From the NCBI RefSeq assembly GCF_016775005.1, contig NZ_JAEUXI010000006.1:62001-126000 (forward strand): DNA of 64,000 nt, read 5' to 3'. Shown here piece by piece: positions 17,979-26,696 of this stretch. The stretch's first letter is position 1. Each line of letters starts with the position of its first letter. Below the pieces are notes generated by a model. That model was given only the letters and a program-made list of their open reading frames with translations. It was not told where the DNA came from and did no database searches. The DNA is from Streptococcus suis (GTDB lineage: Bacteria; Bacillota; Bacilli; Lactobacillales; Streptococcaceae). The position numbers were made by a program, and so were the translations under genes.

Positions 17979-17997
17979 GGCCGAGATTTTTTCTTAA
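17967..17997. terminator. Bidirectional terminator between ArsC-like and cation-efflux genes
   Basis: AATCTCGGC-TTATAAG-GCCGAGATTTTTTC; the 5' arm contains the last codons of the plus-strand gene, and the minus-strand gene ends just inside the T run. Confidence 0.8.
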
Positions 17998-18890
17998 AAG
18001 GCGTATTCAATGGAGATGTATTCATAGTCTTTACGCAGCTGGTAGAGCATATTTTGCTTGTTGGCACGCAGTTCCGCAAAGCTACTAGGACTGACCTTGT
18101 GAAGGTGAATTTTGACCTTGAGCTGCATACCTTGTTTGTAGATGAGAATATCCAAGTCCTCCTCTTCTTCCAAATAAGGCGTGAGAATATCGTAGATATT
18201 GTCCCTCAAATCAGGTGCCTGAATGGTACCGTGAGCCAGTTCCATAAAGGCTGATATCAACAGCTGGAGCGGGTCTTTGAAGGAAATAACTGCAAGAGCA
18301 ACCGTTACAAAGAAATCTCCTGTAAAATGTAGGAACTGCAAGGGACTGTCTGCAGGGATAAAGGCAAGAAATAGAAAAGCGATACCAATGGCGGCTGAAA
18401 TCAAGCCGTCAATCAAGTTGCCTTTGGCCTCAGCTGCAATGATGGTTGAGATATTGCCGATTTTTTGATTCATATAGCGATTGTAGCCATACAGACCGAA
18501 GCAAACAAAAAGCATGATACTGGTGTATGGGATAACAGGCCCCGTTGTCATCTGGTGCCCAATGCCATGTACAAAATAGGCAAAGGCTGTCGCTGCTGTT
18601 TCCAAAACGGCAAAAACAAGCAAGAGTAGGGTGGCCAAGGACTTCATAATGGCATAGAGCGGTTCTAGAAAGTGAAGGCCTTGTGGAAATGTTGTTGTTC
18701 TCCGGTGGCTATTTTTTGAAATATAGACGGCAACAACAGATGACACAAAAGCAATTAGGGAGAAGACACTGTCCAAGAGAAGAGCGTTTAAATCGGTCAT
18801 GATGTAGACTGCGAGACCTGCCAAACCACTGAGTCCATTGACTAGGGCAGAGATGGTTAAAGAGCGCGCTTCAATTTTTTTTGGATCCAT
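17994..18890 (-). CDS. Cation diffusion facilitator family transporter
   Basis: A 298-aa inner-membrane protein with about six helices (SALVNGLSGLAGLAVYIM, SVFSLIAFVSSVVAVYI, ATLLLLVFAVLETAATAFAY and others) and a soluble C-terminal domain (about 215-298). It belongs to the cation efflux (CDF) family, which exchanges divalent metals for protons. The TM2 segment LLLDSVFSL keeps an aspartate but not the full HxxxD motif, so metal specificity is uncertain. The start follows AGGAGGAGATG-like sequence. Its promoter contains a perfect cre match, implying carbon catabolite control, which is unusual for a metal exporter. Confidence 0.82.
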   Translation of the reverse strand: MDPKKIEARSLTISALVNGLSGLAGLAVYIMTDLNALLLDSVFSLIAFVSSVVAVYISKNSHRRTTTFPQGLHFLEPLYAIMKSLATLLLLVFAVLETAATAFAYFVHGIGHQMTTGPVIPYTSIMLFVCFGLYGYNRYMNQKIGNISTIIAAEAKGNLIDGLISAAIGIAFLFLAFIPADSPLQFLHFTGDFFVTVALAVISFKDPLQLLISAFMELAHGTIQAPDLRDNIYDILTPYLEEEEDLDILIYKQGMQLKVKIHLHKVSPSSFAELRANKQNMLYQLRKDYEYISIEYAF

Positions 18891-18922
18891 TTCATCTCCT
18901 CCTTAACTAGTTCACTAAATTT

Positions 18923-18951
18923 AGTATACTATATTTTGGAAACGATTTCAA
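18923..18951 (-). promoter_or_regulatory. Cation-efflux promoter with a perfect cre site
   Basis: On the minus strand TTGAAA (18951-18946) and TATACT (18928-18923) are 17 bp apart. TTGGAAACGATTTCA at 18936-18950 matches every defined position of the cre consensus WTGNAANCGNWNNCW and overlaps the -35 box and spacer. Confidence 0.75.
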
Positions 18952-18965
18952 AAATATTGTCCGAA

Positions 18966-18988
18966 AGAAAAAGAGGGTATTCCCTCTT
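18966..18988 (-). terminator. Terminator after exoA
   Basis: On the minus strand AAGAGGGAATACCCTCTT is followed by TTTCTTTC. It begins at the exoA stop codon. Confidence 0.65.
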
Positions 18989-19819
18989 CTATGGTAAATC
19001 AATTTCCATGACAATCGGTGTATGGTCTTGGCGAGCACCGGAGTCAATCATAGCTGATTTTGTCACCTTGTCAGCGATACGGTCGCTAACCAACCAGTAG
19101 TCGATTCTCCAGCCTGTGTTGTTGATTTTGCTGGTGCGGCTGCGTTGTGCCCACCAAGTATAAGCATTGAGGACATCCCCATGCAAGTGGCGGAAGGTAT
19201 CTGTGAAGCCTTTGGCTAGCAAATTTGTAAAGCCTTCACGCTCTTCATCTGTAAATCCTGGTGACTGGCGGTTGCTGGCTGGGTTTGCAAGGTCGATTTC
19301 CTTATGGGCAACGTTATAGTCACCTGTGGCTAAGACCGGCTTTTGGCTGTCAAGCTGTGATAGGTATTCGGCATACTGAACGTCCCAGATTTGGCGGTCG
19401 GCCAATCGCTTCAAGCCATCTCCAGCATTTGGCGTATAAACCTGGGTAACATAGAAGTCGTCAAACTCCAGCGTGATGATGCGTCCCTCAGAATCCATAG
19501 TGGTCGGGGCACCAATTTCTGGGAAGCTGATAGTTGGTGTAAGGTGATTTTTATAAAGGAAGAGGGTTCCTGCATAGCCCTTGCGTGCAGGTTCAACGGA
19601 TGAACGCCAGGTATTGGCGTATCCTGGGAAGTAGCCTTCGAGGATTTCCAAGTGCTTCTTGGTTGGTCCCTTGTCAGAGAGTTTGGTTTCTTGAATGGCG
19701 ATAATGTCGGCATCTTCCGCAACTAGCGTGTCAATCACGGCGCGGGATAGGAGGGCGCGTGGGGATTCTGCAGTTAGCGCAGCGTTGAGGGAATCAATGT
19801 TCCAAGAAATGAGTTTCAT
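18989..19819 (-). CDS. exoA: Exodeoxyribonuclease III / AP endonuclease
   Basis: Base-excision repair endonuclease cutting at abasic sites. The 276-aa product of the EEP superfamily shows MKLISWNIDSLNA, the metal-ligand Glu in IIAIQETKLSD, YTPNAGDGLKRL, the Asp/Asn in TGDYNVAHKEIDLANP and the terminal His motif RQDHTPIVMEIDLP. Start at 19819 behind AAAGGAACCC. A -10 box TATAAT lies on the minus strand at 19857-19852. Confidence 0.95.
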   Translation of the reverse strand: MKLISWNIDSLNAALTAESPRALLSRAVIDTLVAEDADIIAIQETKLSDKGPTKKHLEILEGYFPGYANTWRSSVEPARKGYAGTLFLYKNHLTPTISFPEIGAPTTMDSEGRIITLEFDDFYVTQVYTPNAGDGLKRLADRQIWDVQYAEYLSQLDSQKPVLATGDYNVAHKEIDLANPASNRQSPGFTDEEREGFTNLLAKGFTDTFRHLHGDVLNAYTWWAQRSRTSKINNTGWRIDYWLVSDRIADKVTKSAMIDSGARQDHTPIVMEIDLP

Positions 19820-19851
19820 ATGGGTTCCTTTTTCTAGTTTTATCGTGTTTT

Positions 19852-19857
19852 ATTATA
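19852..19857 (-). promoter_or_regulatory. -10 box of exoA
   Basis: TATAAT on the minus strand about 35 bp ahead of the start codon; preceded by TTGG (TGN-type extension). Confidence 0.55.
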
Positions 19858-19936
19858 CCAAAAATACCTTGACCAAGCGAATCTAGGAACTGGAAAAAAT
19901 CTTTTCATTTTTTGTGTTACAGTATTAAAAGTATGA

Positions 19937-19942
19937 TACAAT
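19937..19942 (+). promoter_or_regulatory. Extended -10 box of the 551-aa membrane protein gene
   Basis: TGATACAAT with TACAAT at 19937-19942, 35 bp before the start codon. No clear -35. Confidence 0.5.
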
Positions 19943-19976
19943 AGTAGCAAGTAAATCTTTGTTTACGGAGGTTAGG

Positions 19977-21632
19977 ATGAAAAGAATAGTTAGTGGCTTT
20001 GCCTGGCTGGCACTCGTTTTGGAAATGCTTGTCTATTATTGGTTCCAATTGCCAGCTCTTAGTATTTACAGTCTAGGTTTTTGGATTTTCCTATTGCAAT
20101 CTCTGGGCTTTGCTTGGTTGATTTTGCTCTTTTCCAGTCCACAGGGATTGGTCCAAAAGGCCAGTAAATTGTCTGGTAGAAATCGGCAAGTAGAAACCTA
20201 TGAGTTGAATAAGTCTTTGCCTGCCCATTTGGTTTGGTTAGGTCGGGCTTGGATTTTCATTATTCTTGCCTTGATGGTGATAGGGTTTGCAAATTCACGG
20301 ATTTTTCGTGCCAAAGATTATGCCAATGTGGTGACGGTCCAGGATGCGGATTTTAAGGAAGATTTTCCAGAAACGGATATTTCAAAACTAGCCCTTTTGG
20401 ATCGGGCTTCTGCAGAGAAAATCGGTGATACCTATTTAGGGACTATTGATAAGGTTTCTCAGTTTGGCATTTCAGATGATTACCGTCAGATTACCATTGG
20501 CCAGCAGCCCTATCGGGTTTCACCGCTTGAGTACAAGAGTATTTGGAAGTGGATTAGCAATCATCAAGATGGGATTGAATACTATGTTAAGGTAAATCAA
20601 ACGACAGGTAAGGCAGAGTTGGCAAAACTCAGCAAGGCCATGCATTACTCCGATTCAGAGTACCTGATGAATGACACCATGCGCCACCTCCGCTTCCAGT
20701 ACCCAACGACCATTTTTGGCAAACCATCCTTTGAAGTAGATGATGAAGGAAACCCTTATTACATTGCGACTATCTATCAGCCACAGTTTGGACTATCTTC
20801 GAATGATCCAGTCGGAGCAGTTGTCTTGGATGCTGTGACAGGTGAAAGCAAGCGCTATGATCTTGCAGACATCCCAGAATGGGTGGACCGAGTGTATTCT
20901 GCCACAAATGTGATCAGTCGTGTGGATGATCACTATACCTATCAGAATGGCTTTTGGAACACTATTTTCAGTCAAACTGGCGTGAAAAATACGACGGACA
21001 GCTACAACTATATTACGATTGGGTCGGATATTTATCTTTACACAGGGATTACCTCCGCAACAGCTGATTCTTCTAACCTAGGCTTTATTCTTGTCAATAT
21101 GCGGACCCGCCAAATCACCAACTACAAGCTAGCGTCTGCAACAGAAACTGCAGCCCAAGAATCAGCAGAAGGAGAGGTGCAGGAAAAAGGCTATCAGGCA
21201 ACTGCACCTAGTCTGGTAAAATTCTCTGACAAAGCCTATTACCTGGTTTCCTTGAAAGATGATGCAGGGCTGGTTAAAACCTATGCTCTGGTCGATGCAG
21301 AAGATTACCAGCAAGTAACAGTCAATAACGATTTGGCGAGCTTGATTTCACAGGTGTCTGGTTCAGATGCTTCCAGTCTGGCAGGTATCTCTAGTGATGG
21401 TTCGACTGTAAGTCAGGATATTCAAGTGATTGAAGGAACTATCGAAGCCTTAGGAAGTCAGATGATTGGGGGAACAACTGTTTATTACCTACAATCTCAG
21501 GGAACGATTTATAAAGTAAAAGCAAGTGAAGATGCGACAGACCAGCTACCATTTATGAAAGTTGGCGATCAATTCACCGGTCAATTGGCTAAAAATAACT
21601 ACCTCAATCAATTCACTCTTGAAACAAAATAA
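19977..21632 (+). CDS. Uncharacterised membrane protein with large exported domain
   Basis: I do not recognise a family. The 551-aa product has three hydrophobic segments in the first 110 residues (FAWLALVLEMLVYYWF; YSLGFWIFLLQSLGFAWLILLF; IFIILALMVIGFANS), then about 440 residues without a membrane segment, rich in beta-type patterns (NTTDSYNYITIGSDIYLYTG; KAYYLVSLKDDAG) and probably outside the cell. A small OB-like C-terminal end (IEGTIEALGSQMIGG ... VGDQFTGQLAKNNY) is suggested. The ATG at 19977 follows GGAGGTTAGG; an earlier in-frame ATG at 19959 lacks a site. Monocistronic. A role in envelope function is only a guess. Confidence 0.75.
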   Translation: MKRIVSGFAWLALVLEMLVYYWFQLPALSIYSLGFWIFLLQSLGFAWLILLFSSPQGLVQKASKLSGRNRQVETYELNKSLPAHLVWLGRAWIFIILALMVIGFANSRIFRAKDYANVVTVQDADFKEDFPETDISKLALLDRASAEKIGDTYLGTIDKVSQFGISDDYRQITIGQQPYRVSPLEYKSIWKWISNHQDGIEYYVKVNQTTGKAELAKLSKAMHYSDSEYLMNDTMRHLRFQYPTTIFGKPSFEVDDEGNPYYIATIYQPQFGLSSNDPVGAVVLDAVTGESKRYDLADIPEWVDRVYSATNVISRVDDHYTYQNGFWNTIFSQTGVKNTTDSYNYITIGSDIYLYTGITSATADSSNLGFILVNMRTRQITNYKLASATETAAQESAEGEVQEKGYQATAPSLVKFSDKAYYLVSLKDDAGLVKTYALVDAEDYQQVTVNNDLASLISQVSGSDASSLAGISSDGSTVSQDIQVIEGTIEALGSQMIGGTTVYYLQSQGTIYKVKASEDATDQLPFMKVGDQFTGQLAKNNYLNQFTLETK

Positions 21633-22000
21633 TCCAATGAGGCTGGGCAAAATGCCCAGGACCACTTCTCAGAGTTCGTGTCAACATCTCAGCGCAGTGG
21701 TTGATTGGGTTTAACAGTCCAGTGGACTGTTAAAGGTTGGAGATAAGATTTGCGAAGCAAATCTCAGCAATTCGTGTTTTGCACTCCGATTCTGGCCATT
21801 ACGACTGTTGCGAACTGAGTTCGCTTCATTTCCAACCTCCAACAGTCACTACGCTGACCGTTGGAGCTATGCGGGGGTGGGAGTAAAATAGTCCACTGGG
21901 CTATTTTAGCCCGAACTACATGTTTGGAAGTGAGGGGAACTCTTTTTTGACTTAGTCGAGTTCTTTCCCACTCTCATTTTTTCGTGCCAAGATGCTTATT
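21633..22000. repeat. Palindrome-rich intergenic element (second locus)
   Basis: This gene-free stretch of about 370 bp is a mosaic of stems: CTGGGC/GCCCAG (21648-21660), TTTAACAGTCC/GGACTGTTAAA (21710-21734), GGTTGGAGAT at 21735 followed by AGATTTGC/GCAAATCT, GCGAAC/GTTCGC, the inverted motif ATTTCCAACC (21828-21837) followed by CCAACAGTC/GACCGTTGG, and AAATAG/CTATTT followed by TAGCCCGAACT. The GGTTGGARAT-plus-stem unit occurs once in each orientation. The last 60 bp (from about 21932) form a longer stem GGGGAACTC/GAGTTCTTTCCC followed by T residues and may end transcription. Confidence 0.7.
21932..21990 (+). terminator. Long terminator-like stem at the end of the element
   Basis: GTGAGGGGAACTC and GAGTTCTTTCCCAC pair around a 14-nt loop, followed by CATTTTTTCG. 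Likely the terminator for the upstream gene. Confidence 0.55.
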
Positions 22001-22006
22001 TCATGG

Positions 22007-22012
22007 TATAAT
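22007..22012 (+). promoter_or_regulatory. Extended -10 box of the APC permease gene
   Basis: TGG TATAAT with the box at 22007-22012, 36 bp before the start codon. Confidence 0.6.
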
Positions 22013-22047
22013 GATTCAGTTTGAAAAAATTGTGTAAAGGAGATTAC

Positions 22048-23445
22048 ATGAATCTATTTCGAAAGAAATCTTTGAGAAAATCAAAGACAGCCATGCACCG
22101 TCACTTGAGATTGGTTGACCTGATTCTCCTTGGAATTGGCTCCATGGTTGGAACGGGAATTTTTACTGTAACGGGGTTGGCAGCTGCAGAATATGCAGGC
22201 CCTGCCTTGGTCGTCTCTATCTTGATCGCAGCGGTTTCAGTTGGTTTGACAGCATTGTTTTATGCTGAGTATGCCTCTCGCATCCCAGCAAATGGGGGGG
22301 CCTATGGGTACTTGTATTCCATTTTTGGGGAATTTCCTGCTTGGTTAGCGGGCTGGTTGACCATCATGGAATTTTTAACAGCTGTTTCGAGTGTTGCCTC
22401 TGGTTGGGGGGCCTACTTGAAGGGGCTCTTAGCCAATATGGGGGTTACCTTACCTACTGCCTTGAATGGCACTTTTAATCCTCAAGCAGGGACCTATATC
22501 GATATCCTACCTGTCTTGGTACTTGGTTTTGTAGTGGGGGTAGTTCTCTTAAATTCTAAGGCAGCTCTTCGTTTCAATTCTGCCCTGGTTATTCTGAAAT
22601 TTTCTGCCTTGGCGCTCTTTTTGCTCGTTGGAATCTTTCATCTTCAACCAGCGAATTGGTCCAATTTTGCCCCCTATGGCTTTGGTGCTATCTATGGTGG
22701 TGAGGCGGGAATTATGGCTGGTGCCTCGCTAATGTTTTTTGCTTTCTTAGGTTTTGAGTCCATCTCTATGGCGATCGATGAAGTAAAGCAGCCTGAAAAA
22801 AATGTTCCAAAGGGAATTGTCATTTCCCTGTCCATTGTCACCATCCTTTATATCCTAGTGACCCTGGTCCTAACTGGGATGGTTCATTACAGTCAGTTGA
22901 ATGTAGCGGATGCGGTTGCCTTTGCGCTGCGACAAGTGGGTATGGGTTGGGCAGCATCTTATGTCTCTATTGTTGCGATTTTGACTCTCATTACAGTGTG
23001 TATTTCGATGACCTACGCTCTCTCGCGAATGGTTTACTCCATTAGCCGCGATGGTCTCTTGCCGAAATCTCTCAGTCAATTGACTACAAAGAGCAAGGTG
23101 CCAAAAAATGCAACCATCTTAGTTGGCATTTTTGCCGCAATCTGTGCAGGAGTTTTTCCTCTTGCAACCATCGCTTCCTTCCTGAATATCTGCACCCTGG
23201 CTTATCTGATTCTCTTAGCTGCAGGGATTATTCGATTGAGACAGAAAGAAGGACCGGCAAAAGAAGGACAATTCTCTACTCCATTGGTTCCGATTTTGCC
23301 AATCATCTCTATCTTGATTTGCTTGTCCTTTATGTTTCAATATGGACTAGCAACTTGGCTAGCATTCTTCCTAGCCTTGCTCATCGGAACAGGTATTTAT
23401 TTCTTTTACGGCTACAAGCATTCAGAACTCAATCATTTGAAATAA
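22048..23445 (+). CDS. APC-superfamily amino acid permease (CAT type)
   Basis: A 465-aa cytoplasmic-membrane amino acid:proton symporter with about twelve helices. The N-terminal signature LGIGSMVGTGIFTVTGLAAA and EYASRIPANGGAYGYLYS are characteristic of the cationic amino acid transporter (YfnA-like) branch; FFAFLGFESISMAIDEVKQP is the family motif in TM6. Substrate is not determinable. I start at the ATG at 22048, which follows AAAGGAG; the in-frame TTG at 22021 is upstream of that site. Monocistronic with a strong terminator. Confidence 0.88.
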   Translation: MNLFRKKSLRKSKTAMHRHLRLVDLILLGIGSMVGTGIFTVTGLAAAEYAGPALVVSILIAAVSVGLTALFYAEYASRIPANGGAYGYLYSIFGEFPAWLAGWLTIMEFLTAVSSVASGWGAYLKGLLANMGVTLPTALNGTFNPQAGTYIDILPVLVLGFVVGVVLLNSKAALRFNSALVILKFSALALFLLVGIFHLQPANWSNFAPYGFGAIYGGEAGIMAGASLMFFAFLGFESISMAIDEVKQPEKNVPKGIVISLSIVTILYILVTLVLTGMVHYSQLNVADAVAFALRQVGMGWAASYVSIVAILTLITVCISMTYALSRMVYSISRDGLLPKSLSQLTTKSKVPKNATILVGIFAAICAGVFPLATIASFLNICTLAYLILLAAGIIRLRQKEGPAKEGQFSTPLVPILPIISILICLSFMFQYGLATWLAFFLALLIGTGIYFFYGYKHSELNHLK

Positions 23446-23448
23446 GTT

Positions 23449-23479
23449 AAATCCCTGTTCTATACAGGGATTTTTTTGC
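23449..23479 (+). terminator. Terminator after the permease gene
   Basis: AAATCCCTG-TTCTATA-CAGGGATTTTTTTG, a 9-bp stem with a T run. Confidence 0.85.
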
Positions 23480-23559
23480 CTATATTGTCTTGCAAAAAAA
23501 TCTTGGATTGACTATAATAAAGATAGAAAAGATAGGTCTGATTGAGAGGAGGAAAGTCT

Positions 23560-24441
23560 ATGACAAATCAATCGATTCGTGAGCGTGCTCGAGCAATTTG
23601 GTCAAGTACAGATGGTCTGGTTGGAATCTTTTTAGTTCCAGTTTTGCTGGGTTTACTAGTTGAACTAGTCAATCATTTGCTCAATTCCATCTTTTTGGTG
23701 AGTAAATTTCGTTATTTTTATCAGCAGATTCCTATTTACAATGACGGCACTCATTTCCAGCATGTGACGCTTGATTTTGGGATTGAATATACTTTTTTGT
23801 TTCAATTCCTTGTTGAATTGCTCTTCCTAGTTGCCCTGTTTCAAGTTTTGCAACGAGTTCGTGAAGTGACGCGTCAGCTTTCTTATAAGGAGAGTTTCCG
23901 CATTCTCTTTGGACCACGTTTTGTACCGATTGTCTTAGCGACCATGGTGAAGGAGTTTATTCTCTATCTAGCTTCCCTTCCTTTGATTGTCGGCTTAGTC
24001 ACGGGACTCGGTCTAATTCTAACACCAAATCTCTATTTTCTGTCCTACGGGGTTTTGCCCGATTTTAGTCCATTAGTTACAACTAGCGTCGGTCTCATCA
24101 GTCTTGGTCTGATGGTCTTTGGCCTACTCTTATCTCTCTATGTTGACTTGAGCCTAAAGCCAATGTACTTCTTGTTGCATGATCAGTTAGAAGCTGGTGT
24201 ATTTCAAAATCCCTTCAAACTGATGAAACAAAGTTGGCAGTTGATGAAAGGGAATCGCATGAGACTCTTTCTTTTGGATTTTTCTTTCTTCTTCTGGTGG
24301 GTTGGTATACTATTGACATTCGGTCTCTTAGCGATTTATGTAATGCCCTATTATTGGACTTGTCAAGCCCTTTTCTATGAAGATCGCAAAAGCCAGTCTG
24401 CTGATTTGTATCAAACATTTTTTCTGACTGCAACAAAATAA
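23560..24441 (+). CDS. DUF975 family membrane protein
   Basis: A 293-aa integral membrane protein of the DUF975 family, with no established function. The N-terminal IRERARAIWSSTDG is the family opening, followed by six hydrophobic segments (LVGIFLVPVLLGLLVELV, FLVELLFLVALFQVL, ILYLASLPLIVGLVTGLG and others), and the C-terminal YWTCQALFYEDRK is the common ending. The ATG at 23560 follows GAGAGGAGG. It converges on a CPBP protease gene with a shared terminator. Confidence 0.82.
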   Translation: MTNQSIRERARAIWSSTDGLVGIFLVPVLLGLLVELVNHLLNSIFLVSKFRYFYQQIPIYNDGTHFQHVTLDFGIEYTFLFQFLVELLFLVALFQVLQRVREVTRQLSYKESFRILFGPRFVPIVLATMVKEFILYLASLPLIVGLVTGLGLILTPNLYFLSYGVLPDFSPLVTTSVGLISLGLMVFGLLLSLYVDLSLKPMYFLLHDQLEAGVFQNPFKLMKQSWQLMKGNRMRLFLLDFSFFFWWVGILLTFGLLAIYVMPYYWTCQALFYEDRKSQSADLYQTFFLTATK

Positions 24442-24446
24442 TGCTC

Positions 24447-24481
24447 AAAAAAAGCCTGTTAAGCAGGCTTCTTTTTCTTTA
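24447..24481. terminator. Bidirectional terminator between DUF975 and CPBP genes
   Basis: AAAAAAAGCCTG-TTAAG-CAGGCTTCTTTTTCTTT; A run on one side, T run on the other. Confidence 0.8.
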
Positions 24482-25331
24482 AAAATAAATCGTAGGTTAA
24501 CCAGCAGATAATTAGGGATTGGACCAAGAGGCTGATGACGGAACCTTCGACCCCGAAGCCTCCACCGGATAGCCACTCCGGTCCCATAGTGCGAACTTGG
24601 ATAAAGGCTTGCCCTGCCTCTGAACCACTAACTGGAAAGGCAAAGACATTGCCTTGGAAACAGTTCCAAGCTGCATGTAAGCCACCAATCAGCCAGACAG
24701 TTCCTGTCTTTAGCATGACCAGGCAGGCGAGGATAGCAAAGAGTGTCAGATCCAAGAGCGGGATGAGGGAGATAGCGTCATTTCCCAAGTGGAGTGCGGT
24801 GAAAAAGAGTGATGAAATGAGGATACCAACTGGTAGATTGTAGCGAGCTGCTAGAGATGAAAACATCCAACCTCTGGTTAGCAATTCTTCCGTTGTCCCT
24901 TGGATAGACCAAGCTAAGGTTAGAATCAAAAATTGCCCCAAAAATAGTGGTGAAAAATGGAAGCTCACAAATTCAATGGCGCCACAGACCCACATCAAGG
25001 CCACACAGCTAATCAACATAGCTGCTCCCAAGCCCCATCCCAGAAGAAAATCCTTGACGGCACTCGCTTTGGTCAGACCGATTCCAAGCCAGGGGCTGAT
25101 TTCTACCTTTCTTGCCCACAGAATGACAGCTAAACTGATAAAGGCAAAGGCAAATAATTCAAAACAAAGTGTTATAAATGCATTATCCTCAAAGGCGAAT
25201 AGAAAGGGCATCAAGGTAAAATAGCCGATCATTTCCGCACCGACGGTCAAGAAGAGACCGACCACAGGAGAGAGGAAAAAATTTAAATTAAAGGCTGACT
25301 TAGCCTTTTCTGAAATAAATGCAGTTTTCAT
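24459..25331 (-). CDS. CPBP family intramembrane metalloprotease
   Basis: A 290-aa membrane protein with about eight helices and the CPBP (CAAX protease and bacteriocin-processing) motifs: EELLTRGWMFSSLA (motif 1, Glu-Glu and Arg), HLGNDAISL (motif 2, His) and HAAWNCFQGN (motif 3, His and Asn). These residues form the catalytic site in the family. In lactic acid bacteria members are linked to bacteriocin self-immunity or processing, but no bacteriocin gene is visible here. The start is preceded by GGGAGGTTTC. Confidence 0.85.
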   Translation of the reverse strand: MKTAFISEKAKSAFNLNFFLSPVVGLFLTVGAEMIGYFTLMPFLFAFEDNAFITLCFELFAFAFISLAVILWARKVEISPWLGIGLTKASAVKDFLLGWGLGAAMLISCVALMWVCGAIEFVSFHFSPLFLGQFLILTLAWSIQGTTEELLTRGWMFSSLAARYNLPVGILISSLFFTALHLGNDAISLIPLLDLTLFAILACLVMLKTGTVWLIGGLHAAWNCFQGNVFAFPVSGSEAGQAFIQVRTMGPEWLSGGGFGVEGSVISLLVQSLIICWLTYDLFLKKKKPA

Positions 25332-25442
25332 GAAACCTCCCAGTACAGTTTTATACTAGTTTATCATATTTTCTAAAGGAAAACTAGACCAAACCGAAAT
25401 GAGTATGGTAGAATGATACAAAAATAGAGTGGGAGAATGTCT

Positions 25443-26075
25443 ATGCAACTAAAGGATTGGCTCAAGGAGTTTCAGTTACAAAACAAGCCATTAGTGGGTC
25501 CATTTTTTTATGGCACACCTCTGGCGCTTCGATTTGAAATTGGACCTGCGGAGGAGGCTGAAACTCTTCCTAAGAAAGTTTATCTGGACCGAGCTTATGC
25601 GCGTGCGGTTGAATTGATGGAGCAGGCAGTTTCAGAATACGATTATCTAGTTCTCTCCCTACTTCATGAGGAAGAAAGAGATGGCGATACTTACCTCTGG
25701 CATTTTACATCGAAATACAACTTTGACAAATGTCCAGTGCCTGAGCGGATAGAAGTGGAGGATTGGACGGGAGAAATGCTGGTCTTTGAACGCTATCTTT
25801 TCCCTGTTACCGGTCAAGATTTGAAAGCTTTGCTGAGGGAGATTATCCGAGCCGACCATGATGGTTTTCACTACCTTTCAGCCTCAGTCCACTTTTTGTC
25901 AAGCCAGGATAAAATCATCTACCATTGCTATGACGATAGGGGAGTAGATATTGCCATCCTTGATAACGATAAACGACACCAGCTCTTTACTGACTGTCGT
26001 GACCTCTTGTTTGACTATGATATGGAGGAGATGGAGAGGAGAGTACAGGTACAGAAAAACAAGGACACCAGATAG
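25443..26075 (+). CDS. DUF3885 domain protein
   Basis: A 210-aa soluble protein. The C-terminal part (FHYLSASVHFLSSQDKIIYHCYDDRGVDIAI ... LFTDCRDLLFDYDMEEMERR, given here in two pieces) has the DUF3885 pattern HxYDDRGxD followed by a terminal YDxE helix. Function unknown. Two ATGs lie at 25437 and 25443; GGGAGA ends 8 bp before the second and only 2 bp before the first, so I choose 25443. It converges on a DUF1361 gene through a perfect 11-bp stem terminator. Confidence 0.72.
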   Translation: MQLKDWLKEFQLQNKPLVGPFFYGTPLALRFEIGPAEEAETLPKKVYLDRAYARAVELMEQAVSEYDYLVLSLLHEEERDGDTYLWHFTSKYNFDKCPVPERIEVEDWTGEMLVFERYLFPVTGQDLKALLREIIRADHDGFHYLSASVHFLSSQDKIIYHCYDDRGVDIAILDNDKRHQLFTDCRDLLFDYDMEEMERRVQVQKNKDTR

Positions 26076-26096
26076 TTGGTGTCCTTGTTTTTATTC
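26057..26096. terminator. Bidirectional terminator with 11-bp perfect stem
   Basis: CAAGGACACCA-GATAGT-TGGTGTCCTTG, preceded by AAAAA and followed by TTTTTATTC. The stop codon of the DUF3885 gene lies in the loop. Confidence 0.88.
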
Positions 26097-26696
26097 TTTT
26101 TCGACGAAAAACAGAACCATGATTTGTAGGAAGGTAAAGCCGAGGATGAAGGGAAGGGCCTCCCAAGAAATGACTTCCAGTAGTTCGTTGATGACTAGGC
26201 TTGGTCGGGTAAAGATGTCCCAGGAATTGAGACGGGCATAGCGTCCGATATGAATGGCAAAGCTTGATAACAGGGATAGACCGCAAATGATTGTCAGTCG
26301 AAACCAGTAGGACTTAATTGAAAATCCGTCGAAAATTAGCCGTAAACTTTCCACGCCAGCCATTACTCCAAAGAAGATACTTGGGACATAGAGCATAAAG
26401 AGAATCATGTTTTCTCGTTGCCAAAGGGCGGTGCTGGCAAAATGCATGTGGACGATATCTGTTACCATATAAAATGTATTGGGGTAGAAGAAGAGCCAGA
26501 GTAAGCCAATCCCGATTTTTATAAAGGGCTGTTTGATTCCTTGAACGAGAAAAGCCAGGTCGAGAGCAACTAGGGCCAAAAACATGTTCCAGGTCAAATC
26601 AGGAGCGGTAACCCCATAGCGTTGCAACCCAGCTGCAATAATAAGAAAGAAGAGATGAATAAATAGCGTTTTTTTAGTGTAAAATTGTGAAAACAT
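26091..26696 (-). CDS. DUF1361 family membrane protein, copy 1
   Basis: A 201-aa integral membrane protein with about six helices and the family motif FFYPNTFYMVTDIVHM (about residue 72) and AIHIGRYARLNSWDIFTRP (about 146). Function unknown. It is the downstream member of a tandem pair with the next gene. The start follows GAAAGAGG. Confidence 0.8.
   Translation of the reverse strand: MFSQFYTKKTLFIHLFFLIIAAGLQRYGVTAPDLTWNMFLALVALDLAFLVQGIKQPFIKIGIGLLWLFFYPNTFYMVTDIVHMHFASTALWQRENMILFMLYVPSIFFGVMAGVESLRLIFDGFSIKSYWFRLTIICGLSLLSSFAIHIGRYARLNSWDIFTRPSLVINELLEVISWEALPFILGFTFLQIMVLFFVEKE

Noticed and set aside
24459-25331. Bacteriocin immunity locus around the CPBP protease
   Set aside because: No precursor peptide with a double-glycine leader or transporter gene is found nearby; neighbours are DUF975 and DUF3885 genes.
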